Assembly: GCA_963754235.1 (NCBI GenBank)
Contig: CAVWFK010000024.1
Location: 48,531-112,530, forward strand
Length of the DNA stretch: 64,000 nucleotides
Source of the DNA: DATAYA01 sp963754235
GTDB lineage: Bacteria; Pseudomonadota; Alphaproteobacteria; Acetobacterales; Acetobacteraceae
Reading direction: 5' to 3'
The notes beneath the pieces were generated by a model. That model made no database searches and was not told the DNA's origin. It saw only the letters and a program-made list of their open reading frames with translations. A program made the position numbers and the translations under genes. Position 1 is the first letter of the stretch, and the number at the start of each line of letters is the position of its first letter. Shown here in pieces: positions 1-7,904 of the stretch.

Positions 1-2
1 TC

Positions 3-512
3 CTGGCGCGCGCCACCGCCGAGCTGGTTGCGTGGCTGCAAGCGGAGGCGCTGCTCGGGCCGGGGTTCGACGTGCTCGATCTCGGCTGCGGCATCGGCCG
101 CGTCGCCGCCGCGATCGCGCCCCGCGTGCGCTCTGTGCTGGCGCTCGACGTGTCGCCGGCGATGATCGCCGAAGCGCGCCGGCGCCACGAGAATGTGCCG
201 GGCCTGCGCTTCGCGATCACCTCCGGCACCGATCTCGGCTGGCTGCCCGGCGGGGCCTTCGACCTGGTCCTCGCGGTGGACAGTTTTCCGTATCTGGTGC
301 AGGCGGGCGTTGCGGAGCGCCACGTCGCCGATGCCGCGCACCTGCTGCGCCCGGGCGGGACGCTCGCGATCCTCAATCTTTCCTATCGCGACGGCGAGGC
401 CGATCGCGCCGACGCGCGGCGCTGGGCGGCGGAGTACGGGCTCGCGTTGCGTCGCGAGGGCGATCGCTGCTTCGCGCTATGGGACGGGGTCGCCTTCACG
501 TCCCGACGCTGA
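3..512 (+). CDS. Class I SAM-dependent methyltransferase (5' partial)
   Basis: The gene enters the window already open and ends at TGA 510-512. The visible ~170 residues hold a Rossmann-type methyltransferase core: motif I DLGCGIGR binds S-adenosylmethionine, ALDVSPAMIAEAR carries the acidic motif II residue, and FDLVLAVDSFPYL followed by LLRPGGTLAILNL match the post-motif strand and the motif before the last helix. This is known for methyltransferase type 11/25 families; the acceptor substrate cannot be told. A GTG at 72 would be an internal start but would cut off the first helix, so the true start lies before base 1. Its stop is followed by the terminator of the opposing tracrRNA, so the two converge. 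Confidence 0.75.
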   Translation: MARATAELVAWLQAEALLGPGFDVLDLGCGIGRVAAAIAPRVRSVLALDVSPAMIAEARRRHENVPGLRFAITSGTDLGWLPGGAFDLVLAVDSFPYLVQAGVAERHVADAAHLLRPGGTLAILNLSYRDGEADRADARRWAAEYGLALRREGDRCFALWDGVAFTSRR

Positions 513-539
513 GCCGCGGCGGCAGGCTCCCTGACAGAA

Positions 540-657
540 ATGCAAAACCCCCGCATCAGCGGGGGTTCTGGGGCGAGTGTCCGCGGGATGCCCAGCCCGC
601 ACCTGAGTGGACGTACGTTTTGCTTGCGGCAAGCGTCCGCACCACGCATCGCTACAC
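540..657 (-). ncRNA. tracrRNA of the type II-C CRISPR system
   Basis: Read on the minus strand from about 657, the sequence starts with an anti-repeat: GTGTAGCGATGC pairs with the 3' end of the crRNA-sense repeat, and GCCGCAAGC pairs with its first eight bases (GCTGCGGC) leaving one bulged A. Downstream lie a compact hairpin (GCGGG at minus-strand 600-596 with CCCGC 587-583, enclosed by GTCC/GGAC) and a perfect 9-bp terminator hairpin followed by TTTT. The layout resembles the tracrRNA of Parvibaculum-type II-C systems as I recall them (CGCAAGCAAA, then a GCGGGCT-GGCATCCC hairpin). It sits just upstream of cas9 on the other strand. Ends are estimated from promoter and terminator, not mapped. 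Confidence 0.8.
544..567 (-). terminator. Rho-independent terminator of tracrRNA
   Basis: A perfect inverted repeat (AACCCCCGC 546-554, loop ATCA, GCGGGGGTT 559-567) is followed on the minus strand by TTTTGCATTTCT. It would end the tracrRNA; on the plus strand there is no T-run, so it is not an efficient terminator for the methyltransferase. Confidence 0.75.
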
Positions 658-663
658 AATCGT

Positions 664-691
664 ATGATATCGTTCTATAACAATTCCGCAA
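664..691 (-). promoter_or_regulatory. Predicted tracrRNA promoter
   Basis: On the minus strand TTGCGG (691-686), a 16-bp spacer and TATCAT (669-664) form a plausible sigma-70 type promoter, placing the start of transcription near 657, exactly at the 5' edge of the anti-repeat. The same AT-richer block holds the cas9 leader, so the tracrRNA and cas9 promoters are back to back. A cas9 -10 box (TATGAT 663-668 or TATAAC 676-681) is possible but has no clear -35. Confidence 0.5.
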
Positions 692-705
692 GGGGAAATT
701 ATGCC

Positions 706-3700
706 ATGCAGACGATTTGGGGTTTGGACCTTGGCGTGACGTCGGTGGGCTTCGCCGTGCTGAAATGGGACGAGTGGGCCAGCGCCGAGGGCAGCGGGGA
801 AATCGTGCGGCTCGGGGTGCGCATTTTCCCGGAGTGTCGGGAGGAAAAGGACCTGAGCCCAAAGAATGCGGTGCGTCGGCAGGCACGGCTGACGCGCCGG
901 CAGGTTCGCAGGCGACGCTGGCGACGAGTGCATCTGCGGGCGCTGCTGGCCGAAGCCGGGCTTCTGCCATCGCCCGACGCCAAGCCCCTGGCAAACCAAG
1001 ACCCGTACGTGCTGCGCGCGCGCGGACTGACGGGAGCGCTCGAATTGCACGAATTGGGCTGGGCGCTGTTCCACCTACTCAAGCGCCGCGGCTTCCAAGG
1101 CAGCCGCAAGCGGCCTGACACAAGGAAGGACGCTGCGGCCAAGGCGGACGAGGAGGCCGAAGGCAGGGCGCTCGCCCTGTCAGCGAAGCTCAACGGCGGT
1201 CGATTGAGCGAATACCTGGCCGGGATCGAAACCACGATTGAGACGCCCGCGCGCCGGCGCGGTGTGGGGCAGACCCGGCCAATGGTTCAGGACGAGTTGG
1301 AAGCGCAGTGGGCCGTCCAGCGTCGGCACCATCCTGAGCGGCTGACCAACGAGTTGCGCGAGCGAATCGATTACGTGGCGCTGCGCCAGCGACCCACCTT
1401 CTTCCGCCGCCGCACCTTCGGCCAATGCGATCTGGAGCCCGGTGCGCCGCGCGCACTCAAGGCGGAGTGGATAGCCCAGCATTTCGAGACGCTGCAGCTG
1501 GTGAACGCGCTGCGGCTGGAGGGTGGTAACCAACGCGGCCTGGACGCGGCGGAGCGCGCGCAGGCGGTCGCCTACCTGGAGAGCACGTCAAAGCCGACAT
1601 GGCCGGCCCTGCGGCAGGCCGTTGGCCTGTCTCGGCTGGACCGGTTCACGCATGAGCGCGGCAAGAAGGAGTCGGTGCGCGGCAACGCGACCGAGGCGGC
1701 GCTACGCCGCGCACTGGGACCGCAATTCGGGGAGATGCCGGCGGCCAATGCCATCCGCACGGCGATGGGCGAGGCATGGCATCGGGTTGCGTACCGCCCG
1801 GTGAACGGCGGGGCGATCCTGGAGATACGCGATGCGAAAGGCATTGAGGCTGAGCGCGTCCGATTGGCTGCGCGTGCCGAGGCCGAATTGGGTCTCTCGC
1901 CCGCGCAGGCCGCGTCCCTTGCCAAGCTCGATCTGCCGGACGGCACCGGGCGGCACAGCCTGGCGGCGATGCGGCGGCTGGTGCCGCGCCTGGAAGCCGG
2001 CGAGCCCTACATGACCGCGGTGCGCGGCGAATACGGAGAGCGTGAGAGAGGCCCGCCGGTGGATCAGTTGCCGGGGCCGAACGAGTTCGAGGTGCGAAGG
2101 ATCAAGGACCCGTTCGTGAAGCGCCGGATGCAGGCGTTGCTGGCTGGAGTTCGCAATCCCACCGTGCTGCGCACGCTAGGCGAGTTGCAGAAGGTAGCCG
2201 ATACGCTGCTGCGCGCGTACGGCCGACCGGACTTGATCCGACTGGAAATGGCGCGCGACCTGAAGCGGTCGGCCGAGGAGCGGCGCAAAACCGACGGCGA
2301 GCAGTGGCGGCGCGAGAAGGCAAGGACCTCGGCACGTGGCAAACTGCGTGAGATGGGCAAATCGGCGGACGGCCGCGAAGGCGCGGAAACGTGTCGCGCC
2401 TGCTGCTGTGGCAGGAACAGGGCGGCCGCAGCCCATATTCTGGCGAGCACATGTCTTGCGCGGACGCACTGAGCGCCCACGCGACCGAGATCGACCACAT
2501 CTTTCCCGCCAGCCGCAGCTTCGATGACTCGCAGGCCAATAAGGTGCTGTGCTTCGTGCGGGAGAACCGCGACAAAGAAAACCGCACGCCCTTCGAATGG
2601 ATGAGCGGACAAGAGGACCGCTGGCAGCACCTCACGGGAACCGTCTGGCCGGATATGGTGACGTCGGCACATTGGCCGGACTCGAAGCGCCGTCGCTGCA
2701 TGAAGGCACAGCTCGAACGGGCGGACGACGAGAGCTTCACGCACCGACAGTTGACCGATACCAGCTTCATCGCCCGCGCCGCGCGCGGCTATTTGGGTTT
2801 GCTGTTTGGTGGCGGACAGGCCGGCGTGAACGCGGTGCAGGTTGTGCCGGGCCGCGCCACGGCACAGCTTCGCGGAGTTCTGGGGCCTCGGGCTTGGCCG
2901 GCTGCTGCATGGCGACGTGGAAGACGCGCCAAAGGCGCGCGACGATCACCGTCATCACGCCGTGGCGCCCTGACGGTGGCACTGATCGGGCCGGGCGCGG
3001 TGCAGCAATTGTCGCGCTGGTGGCAGGTGCGGGAGACCGTGCACACGCGACCTTCCTTCGCGGCACCTTGGCCTGATTTCCGCGATGCGGCGAGAGCGGC
3101 GGTGGAGGCGATTGTGGTCAGTCACCGCGTGCAGGCGAAGCTGTCTGGGCCATTGCACGAAGAAACACGCCTGGGTGACACCGGTGAGATGCGCGGTGGG
3201 GCCCGGCTGTTCGTCAAACGCAAGCCGGTGGCCGGGTTGACGCTGGGTGACGTGAAAGCCATCCGCGATCCGGCGGTGCGGGGCACCATCGAGGTGGCGA
3301 TTGCGGCAGTGGGCGGCGATCTGAAGAAGGTGCTGGCGGCCGAGATCCGGCTGCCGCGCAAGGACGGATCGCCTGGCCCGGTGATTCGCCGTGTGCGACT
3401 CCTAATGCCGCTAAGGGGCGGTGCGGTGATGTCGCTGCACCCGATCAAGAATATCCATGCTGAGTTTGGAAAGGACACCAACGACCATATCGCGATTTAC
3501 TGCGATGGAGAGGCGGTGCGCTTTTTGGTAACGAGGCGGCGCGAGGCGATGCTGCGGGCGTGGCGCGGCGAGCCGGTGGTTCTTGGGCATCACCCCGAGG
3601 GTGGGCGTCTCGTCATGGCCCTGCATCCAGGCGATGTCTTGCATCGGCAAACGGGCGACCAGGACGAGTATCGTCTGGTTCGCAAGTTCTACGGTGCCGG

Positions 3701-3836
3701 CCCAATTTTCTTCAAGCCACTCACGATGGCAGTCGAGCCAGAGACGCAGGATTCGAGGACGCCGCCGACCTGGGTTCGCGAGGGCTGGCGGAAGGTGGCG
3801 ATCGACCCGATTGGCCGCGTAAGGCCGGCAAAATGA
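706..3836 (+). pseudogene. cas9: Type II-C Cas9, reading frame broken at three points
   Basis: RNA-guided DNA endonuclease of about 1042 residues if the frame is repaired, a normal II-C size. ATG 706 follows AAGGGG by 10 bases. Visible parts in order: RuvC-I GLDLGVTSVGFAVL with Asp8; an Arg-rich bridge helix (about residues 53-85); a recognition lobe; RuvC-II IRLEMARDL with Glu514; HNH (EIDHIFPASRSF and QANKV; Asp at 2493, His at 2496, Asn at 2538); RuvC-III DDHRHHAV; and a PAM-interacting end. The first frame runs 706-2472, the rest is in another frame from 2391. Frame changes: a -1 between 2349 and 2470 just before HNH; an extra G near 2874; and a missing base at 2965-2966. The stop TGA 3834-3836 overlaps the cas1 ATG. 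Broken gene or indel errors; the family call itself is certain. Confidence 0.9.
2391..3836 (+). CDS. cas9: Cas9 C-terminal open frame (HNH, RuvC-III region, PAM-interacting domain)
   Basis: This 481-residue open frame begins with a GTG exactly where the HNH domain begins (SRLLLWQEQGG) and overlaps the N-terminal frame by 82 bases. HNH is intact. From 2875 to 2964 the true Cas9 frame is a different one: EFWGLGLGRLLHGDVED and KARDDHRHHAV, the RuvC-III motif, are read only there, and the open frame shows Arg/Ala-rich nonsense instead. The native frame resumes at 2967 (ALTVALIGPGAVQQLSRW). Between GTG 2962-2964 and GCC 2967 only GC remains where GAC, the catalytic Asp, is expected. Even if this frame is translated on its own it would lack RuvC-III. 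Confidence 0.7.
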   Translation: MSRLLLWQEQGGRSPYSGEHMSCADALSAHATEIDHIFPASRSFDDSQANKVLCFVRENRDKENRTPFEWMSGQEDRWQHLTGTVWPDMVTSAHWPDSKRRRCMKAQLERADDESFTHRQLTDTSFIARAARGYLGLLFGGGQAGVNAVQVVPGRATAQLRGVLGPRAWPAAAWRRGRRAKGARRSPSSRRGALTVALIGPGAVQQLSRWWQVRETVHTRPSFAAPWPDFRDAARAAVEAIVVSHRVQAKLSGPLHEETRLGDTGEMRGGARLFVKRKPVAGLTLGDVKAIRDPAVRGTIEVAIAAVGGDLKKVLAAEIRLPRKDGSPGPVIRRVRLLMPLRGGAVMSLHPIKNIHAEFGKDTNDHIAIYCDGEAVRFLVTRRREAMLRAWRGEPVVLGHHPEGGRLVMALHPGDVLHRQTGDQDEYRLVRKFYGAGPIFFKPLTMAVEPETQDSRTPPTWVREGWRKVAIDPIGRVRPAK

Positions 3837-4774
3837 CGTGGCGGACGGTCGAGATCGCGTCCCCGGCTCGGCTGTCGCTTCGGCATCGCCAGCTCGTGAT
3901 CGCGCGTGATGACGGCAGCGCGCCCGCCGTGCCGGTTGAGGATCTCGGGCTGTTGGTCGTGGACAACCCGCAAGTCACCTACACCCATGCGCTTCTGACG
4001 GCGCTGGCCGAGGGCAAAGTGGCAACCATCACCTGCGGCGGCGACCACCTGCCTGCCGGCGTGCTGCTTCCGTACGCGGCGAATGCGGTCGCGGGCGAGC
4101 GGTTGCGAGCGCAGCTCGCCTGTCCGCGGCCGCTGACGAAGCGGCTGTGGCAGGCGATCGTGGCCTGCAAGCTGCGCCGCCAAGCCGATCTGCTGATGCA
4201 GGTGACCGGCCAGGATGCAGGGCTGCGCGCGATGGCCGCGCGCGTGCGGTCGGGGGATCCGGAGAACCTGGAGGCGCAGGGCGCGCAGCGCTACTGGCCA
4301 CGCCTGCTCGGGATGGGTTTCCGGCGCGATCGCGGCGGGGCTGCCCCTAACCCGCTGCTCGACTATGGCTATGCCGTGCTCCGCGCCGCGACCGGACGTG
4401 CTGTGGTGAGGGCGGGGCTGCTGGCTGGCGTCGGGCTGTTTCATTCCAATCGCGGCGATGCCTTTGCCCTGGCGAGCGATCTCATGGAGCCGTTCCGGCC
4501 GTTTGTGGATGGGGTCGCTTGGGAATTGTGGCACGCGGGCATGGCGGACGGCGCACTGGACCGCGCGCGTAAGGCGCACTTGCTAGGGGTGGTGAACCTG
4601 GGGGTGACCCTGGATAGGCAGACGATGCCGCTGTCACTGGCGTTGCAGCGGGCGGCTGCATCGTTGGTGGAGAGCTTTGAGCAGCGCCGGTGTCTGCTGC
4701 GGCTGCCCGAGGGTTCCGCGGGTCTGCCGCCGGCGGAGGAAGAGGAGGATGCGACCACGGCCCCCGCTGCTTGA
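3833..4774 (+). CDS. cas1: CRISPR-associated endonuclease Cas1 (type II)
   Basis: Integrase subunit of the Cas1-Cas2 spacer-acquisition complex, 313 residues, usual for type II. The three metal-binding positions are present: Glu147 in ENLEAQGAQRYW, His204 in GLFHSNRGD and Glu219 in DLMEPFRP. The ATG overlaps the cas9 stop (ATGA at 3833-3836), so translation is coupled to cas9, and the 3' end overlaps cas2. The last ~20 residues are an acidic tail (AEEEEDATTAPAA). No frame break is seen, in contrast to cas9. Confidence 0.95.
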   Translation: MTWRTVEIASPARLSLRHRQLVIARDDGSAPAVPVEDLGLLVVDNPQVTYTHALLTALAEGKVATITCGGDHLPAGVLLPYAANAVAGERLRAQLACPRPLTKRLWQAIVACKLRRQADLLMQVTGQDAGLRAMAARVRSGDPENLEAQGAQRYWPRLLGMGFRRDRGGAAPNPLLDYGYAVLRAATGRAVVRAGLLAGVGLFHSNRGDAFALASDLMEPFRPFVDGVAWELWHAGMADGALDRARKAHLLGVVNLGVTLDRQTMPLSLALQRAAASLVESFEQRRCLLRLPEGSAGLPPAEEEEDATTAPAA

Positions 4775-5099
4775 CCCGATCGCATGGCGCAGTATGTGGG
4801 TGTTCGCGCTGTTCGATCTGCCTGTCGAAACCAAGGTGCAGCGCCGAGCCTATGCCCGGTTCCGCAAAAATCTTCTGGACGACGGGTTCGGCATGATGCA
4901 GTTCAGCGTTTATTTCCGGCACTGTGCGAACCGGGAGAATGCCGAAGCGCATACGCGCCGCATGGGCGCGCGGGTGCCGGCCGAGGGCGAGGTACGGTTT
5001 CTTACGGTAACGGACGCCCAGTTCGCGCGGATTGAAGTGTATGCGGGAAAACGGCGGAAATCCCCCGAGCAACCCCCGGCACAGCTGGAGTTTTTCTGA
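4749..5099 (+). CDS. cas2: CRISPR-associated endoribonuclease Cas2 (type II)
   Basis: Structural partner of Cas1 in adaptation, 116 residues from ATG 4749. The ferredoxin-like fold starts with WVFALFDLPV, with the usual conserved Asp, then FRKNLLDDGFGMMQFSVYFR and a C-terminal strand region FLTVTDAQFARIEVY. The start overlaps the end of cas1 by 26 bases; ATG 4794 is a shorter alternative but would leave only one residue before the first strand. The CRISPR leader and array begin 49 bases after the stop. Confidence 0.95.
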   Translation: MRPRPPLLDPIAWRSMWVFALFDLPVETKVQRRAYARFRKNLLDDGFGMMQFSVYFRHCANRENAEAHTRRMGARVPAEGEVRFLTVTDAQFARIEVYAGKRRKSPEQPPAQLEFF

Positions 5100-5147
5100 G
5101 CTGGCCGGGGGATTTTTCCCGTGGTAACAAAGCCTAAGCAAGGAGCT
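5100..5147. promoter_or_regulatory. Probable CRISPR leader / integration end
   Basis: Short segment between the cas2 stop and the first repeat. The cas2-side repeats are perfect and the only internally degraded terminal repeat is at the other end, which suggests that new spacers enter here. In II-C systems repeats often carry their own promoters, so this need not contain one; none is evident. Inference only. Confidence 0.35.
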
Positions 5148-5711
5148 AGTGTAGCGATGCGCGGCGCAGCCGCAAGCCGCAGCCGATTGTCAACGCTTGT
5201 CGTTGCGGGTTTAAGTGTAGCGATGCGCGGCGCAGCCGCAAGCCGCAGCTGGCATAGATGGGGGGTGCGCCGGTGCGGAAGTGTAGCGATGCGCGGCGCA
5301 GCCGCAAGCCGCAGCGGCGTGGCCTCCGGCCTTCGCCAGATACCGAGTGTAGCGATGCGCGGCGCAGCCGCAAGCCGCAGCAGGATGCGCCGTTGCTGCT
5401 GGCTTGCTCCGAGTGTAGCGATGCGCGGCGCAGCCGCAAGCCGCAGCGACGACGGCATTGCCTACGGCGTGCAATCGAGTGTAGCGATGCGCGGCGCAGC
5501 CGCAAGCCGCAGCCCGACCGCGTGTGGCCGCTCTCGGGCCGCAAGTGTAGCGATGCGCAGCGCAGCCGCAAGCCGCAGCTTAGAGGCGGTATGGATCGCC
5601 GCAGCCCGTAGTGTAGCGATGCGCGGCGCAGCCGCAAGCCGCAGCCACTTTGGTCCATTGTGAACCAAGCGTTGTAGTGTAGCGATGCGCGGCGCAGCAG
5701 CAAGCCGCAGC
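5148..5711 (-). CRISPR. Type II-C CRISPR array, nine 36-bp repeats and eight 30-bp spacers
   Basis: Repeats start at 5148 and then every 66 bases up to 5676. On the plus strand each begins AGTGTAGCGATGCG and ends CAAGCCGCAGC. Seven are identical; the one at 5544 has one G-to-A change and the last one (5676) one C-to-A change. All spacers are exactly 30 bp. The crRNA strand is taken as minus because the reverse-complement repeat (GCTGCGGC...CGCTACACT) pairs with the tracrRNA in the order expected for Cas9 guides. Its 3' end resembles the extended -10 (GCTACAAT-like) found in promoter-bearing II-C repeats. No protospacer is recognised in this window. The repeat end touches the stop codon of the next gene. 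Confidence 0.97.
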
Positions 5712-6728
5712 CTACGGCACCGTGGCGTCCCCGAGAAACGACCGCCACAACGCCAGCACGCGCGGCTCGGTGAACTCCGCCTCGAAGCGGGCGCGCCCCG
5801 CGGCGGCGATCGCGCGCGCCCGGGCCGGGTCGGCAAGCAGGCCGGCGATCGCGGCGCCGAGTGCCGCCGCGTCCTCCCGCGGCGTCAGCACGCCGTCTTC
5901 CCCGTCCTCGATCAGCTCGCGCGGCCCCGTAACGGCGGCGGCGACGACCGGGCGGCCGGCCGACCACGCCTCGATGATGACGTTGCCCAGCGGCTCGACC
6001 CGCGACGGCAGCACCAGCGCATCGGCGGCGGCCAGCAATGCACCCACGTCGCGCCGCCAGCCGGCGAACACCACGCGGTCGGCGATCCCGAGTGACCCCG
6101 CCAGCCTCGCCAGGGCGGTGCGCTCCGGCCCGTCACCGGCGAGCACGACGGTCGCGCCGGACAAGGCGGGCAGGGCGCGCAGCAGCACGTCAAACCCCTT
6201 CTCCTCGTGCAAGCGGCCGAGGCCGAGCAGCAGCGGGCGCCGCCCGCAGAACTCCGCGACAGGCGCCGCCCCGGCCTGGTCGGCGACGAAATTGGGCAGA
6301 TAGTGGGTTCGCGCCTCGGCCCAGCCTTGTGCTCGCATCCAGGCGACGAGGCTGCGCGTGTTGCCCACCAGATGGTCGCAGTGGCGGAAATGGGCGAGAT
6401 TGTAGAAGCCGCCCAGCCGGCCCACCAGCACGTAGTCCCCGCGCGGCGTGAAGCCGCTCGCCCGGCTCATCCAGCTCACGGCAACGCGCGGGGCGAAACG
6501 GCGGAGCGCTGCGCGCAGGCGCGGGCGGGTCAGCAGATCCCAGGGCTGGCCGAAGCCGAGTTCGAGCGGGTCCAACCCCGCCGCGCGTAGCCGCGCCGCG
6601 CGCGCGGCCTCGCGCTTGATCGCCGGCAGCACCGCGTCGCCCGCTGCGTGCTGAGCGACGCAGAGCCGCTCGAAGAACAGCTCGGCGCCGCCCATCGGCG
6701 CCCCGGCGATGATGTGCGCGACCCTCAC
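5712..6728 (-). CDS. GT-B fold glycosyltransferase (group 1 / GT4-like)
   Basis: Transfers a sugar from an activated donor, probably for envelope or exopolysaccharide; substrate unknown. N-terminal acceptor domain VRVAHIIAGAPMGGAE, then the donor domain with LGLGRLHEEKGFDVLL, VVLAGDGPER and the nucleotide-sugar motif VLPSRVEPLGNVIIEAWSAGRPVVA ending EDGVL. Start chosen at GTG 6728 (VRVAHII), where family similarity begins; GTG 6734 is possible. About 338 residues. It is divergent from the GST gene with about 54 bases between. Its stop TAG (5712-5714) directly follows the last CRISPR repeat. Confidence 0.85.
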   Translation of the reverse strand: MRVAHIIAGAPMGGAELFFERLCVAQHAAGDAVLPAIKREAARAARLRAAGLDPLELGFGQPWDLLTRPRLRAALRRFAPRVAVSWMSRASGFTPRGDYVLVGRLGGFYNLAHFRHCDHLVGNTRSLVAWMRAQGWAEARTHYLPNFVADQAGAAPVAEFCGRRPLLLGLGRLHEEKGFDVLLRALPALSGATVVLAGDGPERTALARLAGSLGIADRVVFAGWRRDVGALLAAADALVLPSRVEPLGNVIIEAWSAGRPVVAAAVTGPRELIEDGEDGVLTPREDAAALGAAIAGLLADPARARAIAAAGRARFEAEFTEPRVLALWRSFLGDATVP

Positions 6729-6782
6729 TGGCACCGGCAGCCGGGTTGGCCTCGGCCGGAGGCGGTGCGATAAACCTTGTCC

Positions 6783-7451
6783 ATGCGCGTGCTCTATCAC
6801 CTCCCCCTCTCGCCGTTTTCGCGAAAAATCCGCCTGGTTCTCGCGGAAAAACGGCTGCCCTTCGAGCTGCGCATCGAGAAGGTGTGGGAGAAGCGGCCTG
6901 AATACCTGGAGCTCAACCCGGCCGGGACGGTGCCGACGCTGATCGAGGAGAACGACCTCGTGATCGCCGATTCCGGGGTGATCGCCGAATACCTCGACGA
7001 GGCCTATCCCGACACGCCGCTTTTAGGCCGCACCTTGGCCGAGCGAGTGGAAGTGCGCCGCCTGGTCGCCTGGTTCGACGGCAAGTTCGGCTCTGAGGTG
7101 ACACGCAATCTGCTGGGCGAGAAATTCATGAAGCGGCTCTCCGGCCGCGGCAACCCGGACGCGACCGCGCTGCGGGCCGGCTACGCGGCTTTGCGCGAGC
7201 ACCTGCAGTACGTGGGGGTTCTGGCCGAGACGCGGAAATGGCTCGGCGGTGCGGTGCTGTCGCTGGCCGATTTCGCCGCCGCCGGGCACCTCTCGGCGCT
7301 GGATTTCGCCTCCGACGTGGATTGGAGCCTCTCGCCGGCAGCCAAGGACTGGTATGCGCGGATCAAGTCCCGCCCGAGTTTTCGCGCGCTGCTCGCCGAT
7401 CGCGTGCCAGGGGTGACGCCGCCGGCGCACTACGCGGATTTGGATTTCTGA
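6783..7451 (+). CDS. Glutathione S-transferase family protein
   Basis: Soluble 222-residue protein with an N-terminal thioredoxin fold (VLYHLPLSPFSRKIRLVLAEK; VPTLIEEN; the glutathione-binding Asp-Ser pair in IADSGVIAEYLDE) and an alpha-helical C-terminal domain (LADFAAAGHLSAL). It lacks a Cys at the active-site start (SPFS), so Ser or Tyr chemistry is likelier. Substrate unknown. ATG 6783 preferred over TTG 6777. Followed by a palindromic repeat and an IS110 insertion, so it is probably transcribed alone. Confidence 0.85.
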   Translation: MRVLYHLPLSPFSRKIRLVLAEKRLPFELRIEKVWEKRPEYLELNPAGTVPTLIEENDLVIADSGVIAEYLDEAYPDTPLLGRTLAERVEVRRLVAWFDGKFGSEVTRNLLGEKFMKRLSGRGNPDATALRAGYAALREHLQYVGVLAETRKWLGGAVLSLADFAAAGHLSALDFASDVDWSLSPAAKDWYARIKSRPSFRALLADRVPGVTPPAHYADLDF

Positions 7452-7483
7452 ACGGGGCGTTTCCCTGGGCGAGTCGGCTTAAG

Positions 7484-7538
7484 CCCTCTCCGCCCTTGGG
7501 GTGCCCTTGGGGGCGGAGAGGGTTAGGAGAGGTGGGGG
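7484..7538. repeat. REP-like palindrome, site 1
   Basis: Intergenic palindrome with arms CCCTCTCCGCCC and GGGCGGAGAGGG, followed by a purine-rich tail GGAGAGGTGGGGG. The same unit occurs at 9048, 21450, 22907/24406, 46027, 58351 and 59011/59301. The rest of 7452-7706 (about 250 bases) shows no gene. Confidence 0.8.
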
Positions 7539-7708
7539 CCAGCCGCAATGGACGGAGGGCAAGACGTCGAGCAGCCGGAGGCCGATGCGGCGCGATCCGC
7601 TGCGATCAAAGCGCACCTGTATCGCGTAATCGCTGTCGGAACAGAAGTGACCGAGAACCTGGACGGGGGTCGAGCCGAGGGAATGTGGCGCCGGAGTCTC
7701 CCCCACCT

Positions 7709-7904
7709 TGTGTCTTGGAAATCGGGCATCAGGAGAGTGCCAGGGGATCGGCGATGACCCGATCCCCTGGCACGACCCGGAGCCCGTCCGACCCACCGAG
7801 GTGCTTTGCAAACCGCGGGTGAGCAAGGTGCCCGGGCCGTCTTCTTCGCAAACCCGAACAGTTGCGTGGGCGCGACCCCGCACCACAAGGCAGGGATCAG
7901 AAGA
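7709..7904 (+). ncRNA. Candidate IS110 bridge RNA region
   Basis: Members of the IS110 group encode, in the non-coding end before the transposase, a bridge RNA whose loops pair with target and donor DNA. Here a perfect 15-bp hairpin (7737-7751 with 7759-7773, loop CGATGAC) is followed by GAGGTG (7798-7803) and GGGTGAG (7817-7823), reverse complements of the target pieces CACCTC and CTCACCC around the CT core, and by ACAGTTGC (7858-7865), identical to the right end of the element (9031-9038). RNA ends are not known; pairing is by eye. Confidence 0.45.

Noticed and set aside
618..660. Reading the repeat-like sequence before cas9 as a plus-strand tracrRNA or a stray CRISPR repeat
   Set aside because: On plus strand there is no terminator before cas9 and pairing with the guide-proximal repeat end is wrong; on minus strand all parts fit.
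2336..2480. Programmed -1 frameshift in cas9
   Set aside because: No X-XXY-YYZ heptamer or clear downstream pseudoknot in the overlap, and two further frame changes follow.
5121..5967. Long open frames through the CRISPR array on both strands
   Set aside because: The 66-base period is a multiple of three and the repeat has no stop in those frames, so the frames stay open by chance; products are just repeated repeat translations.
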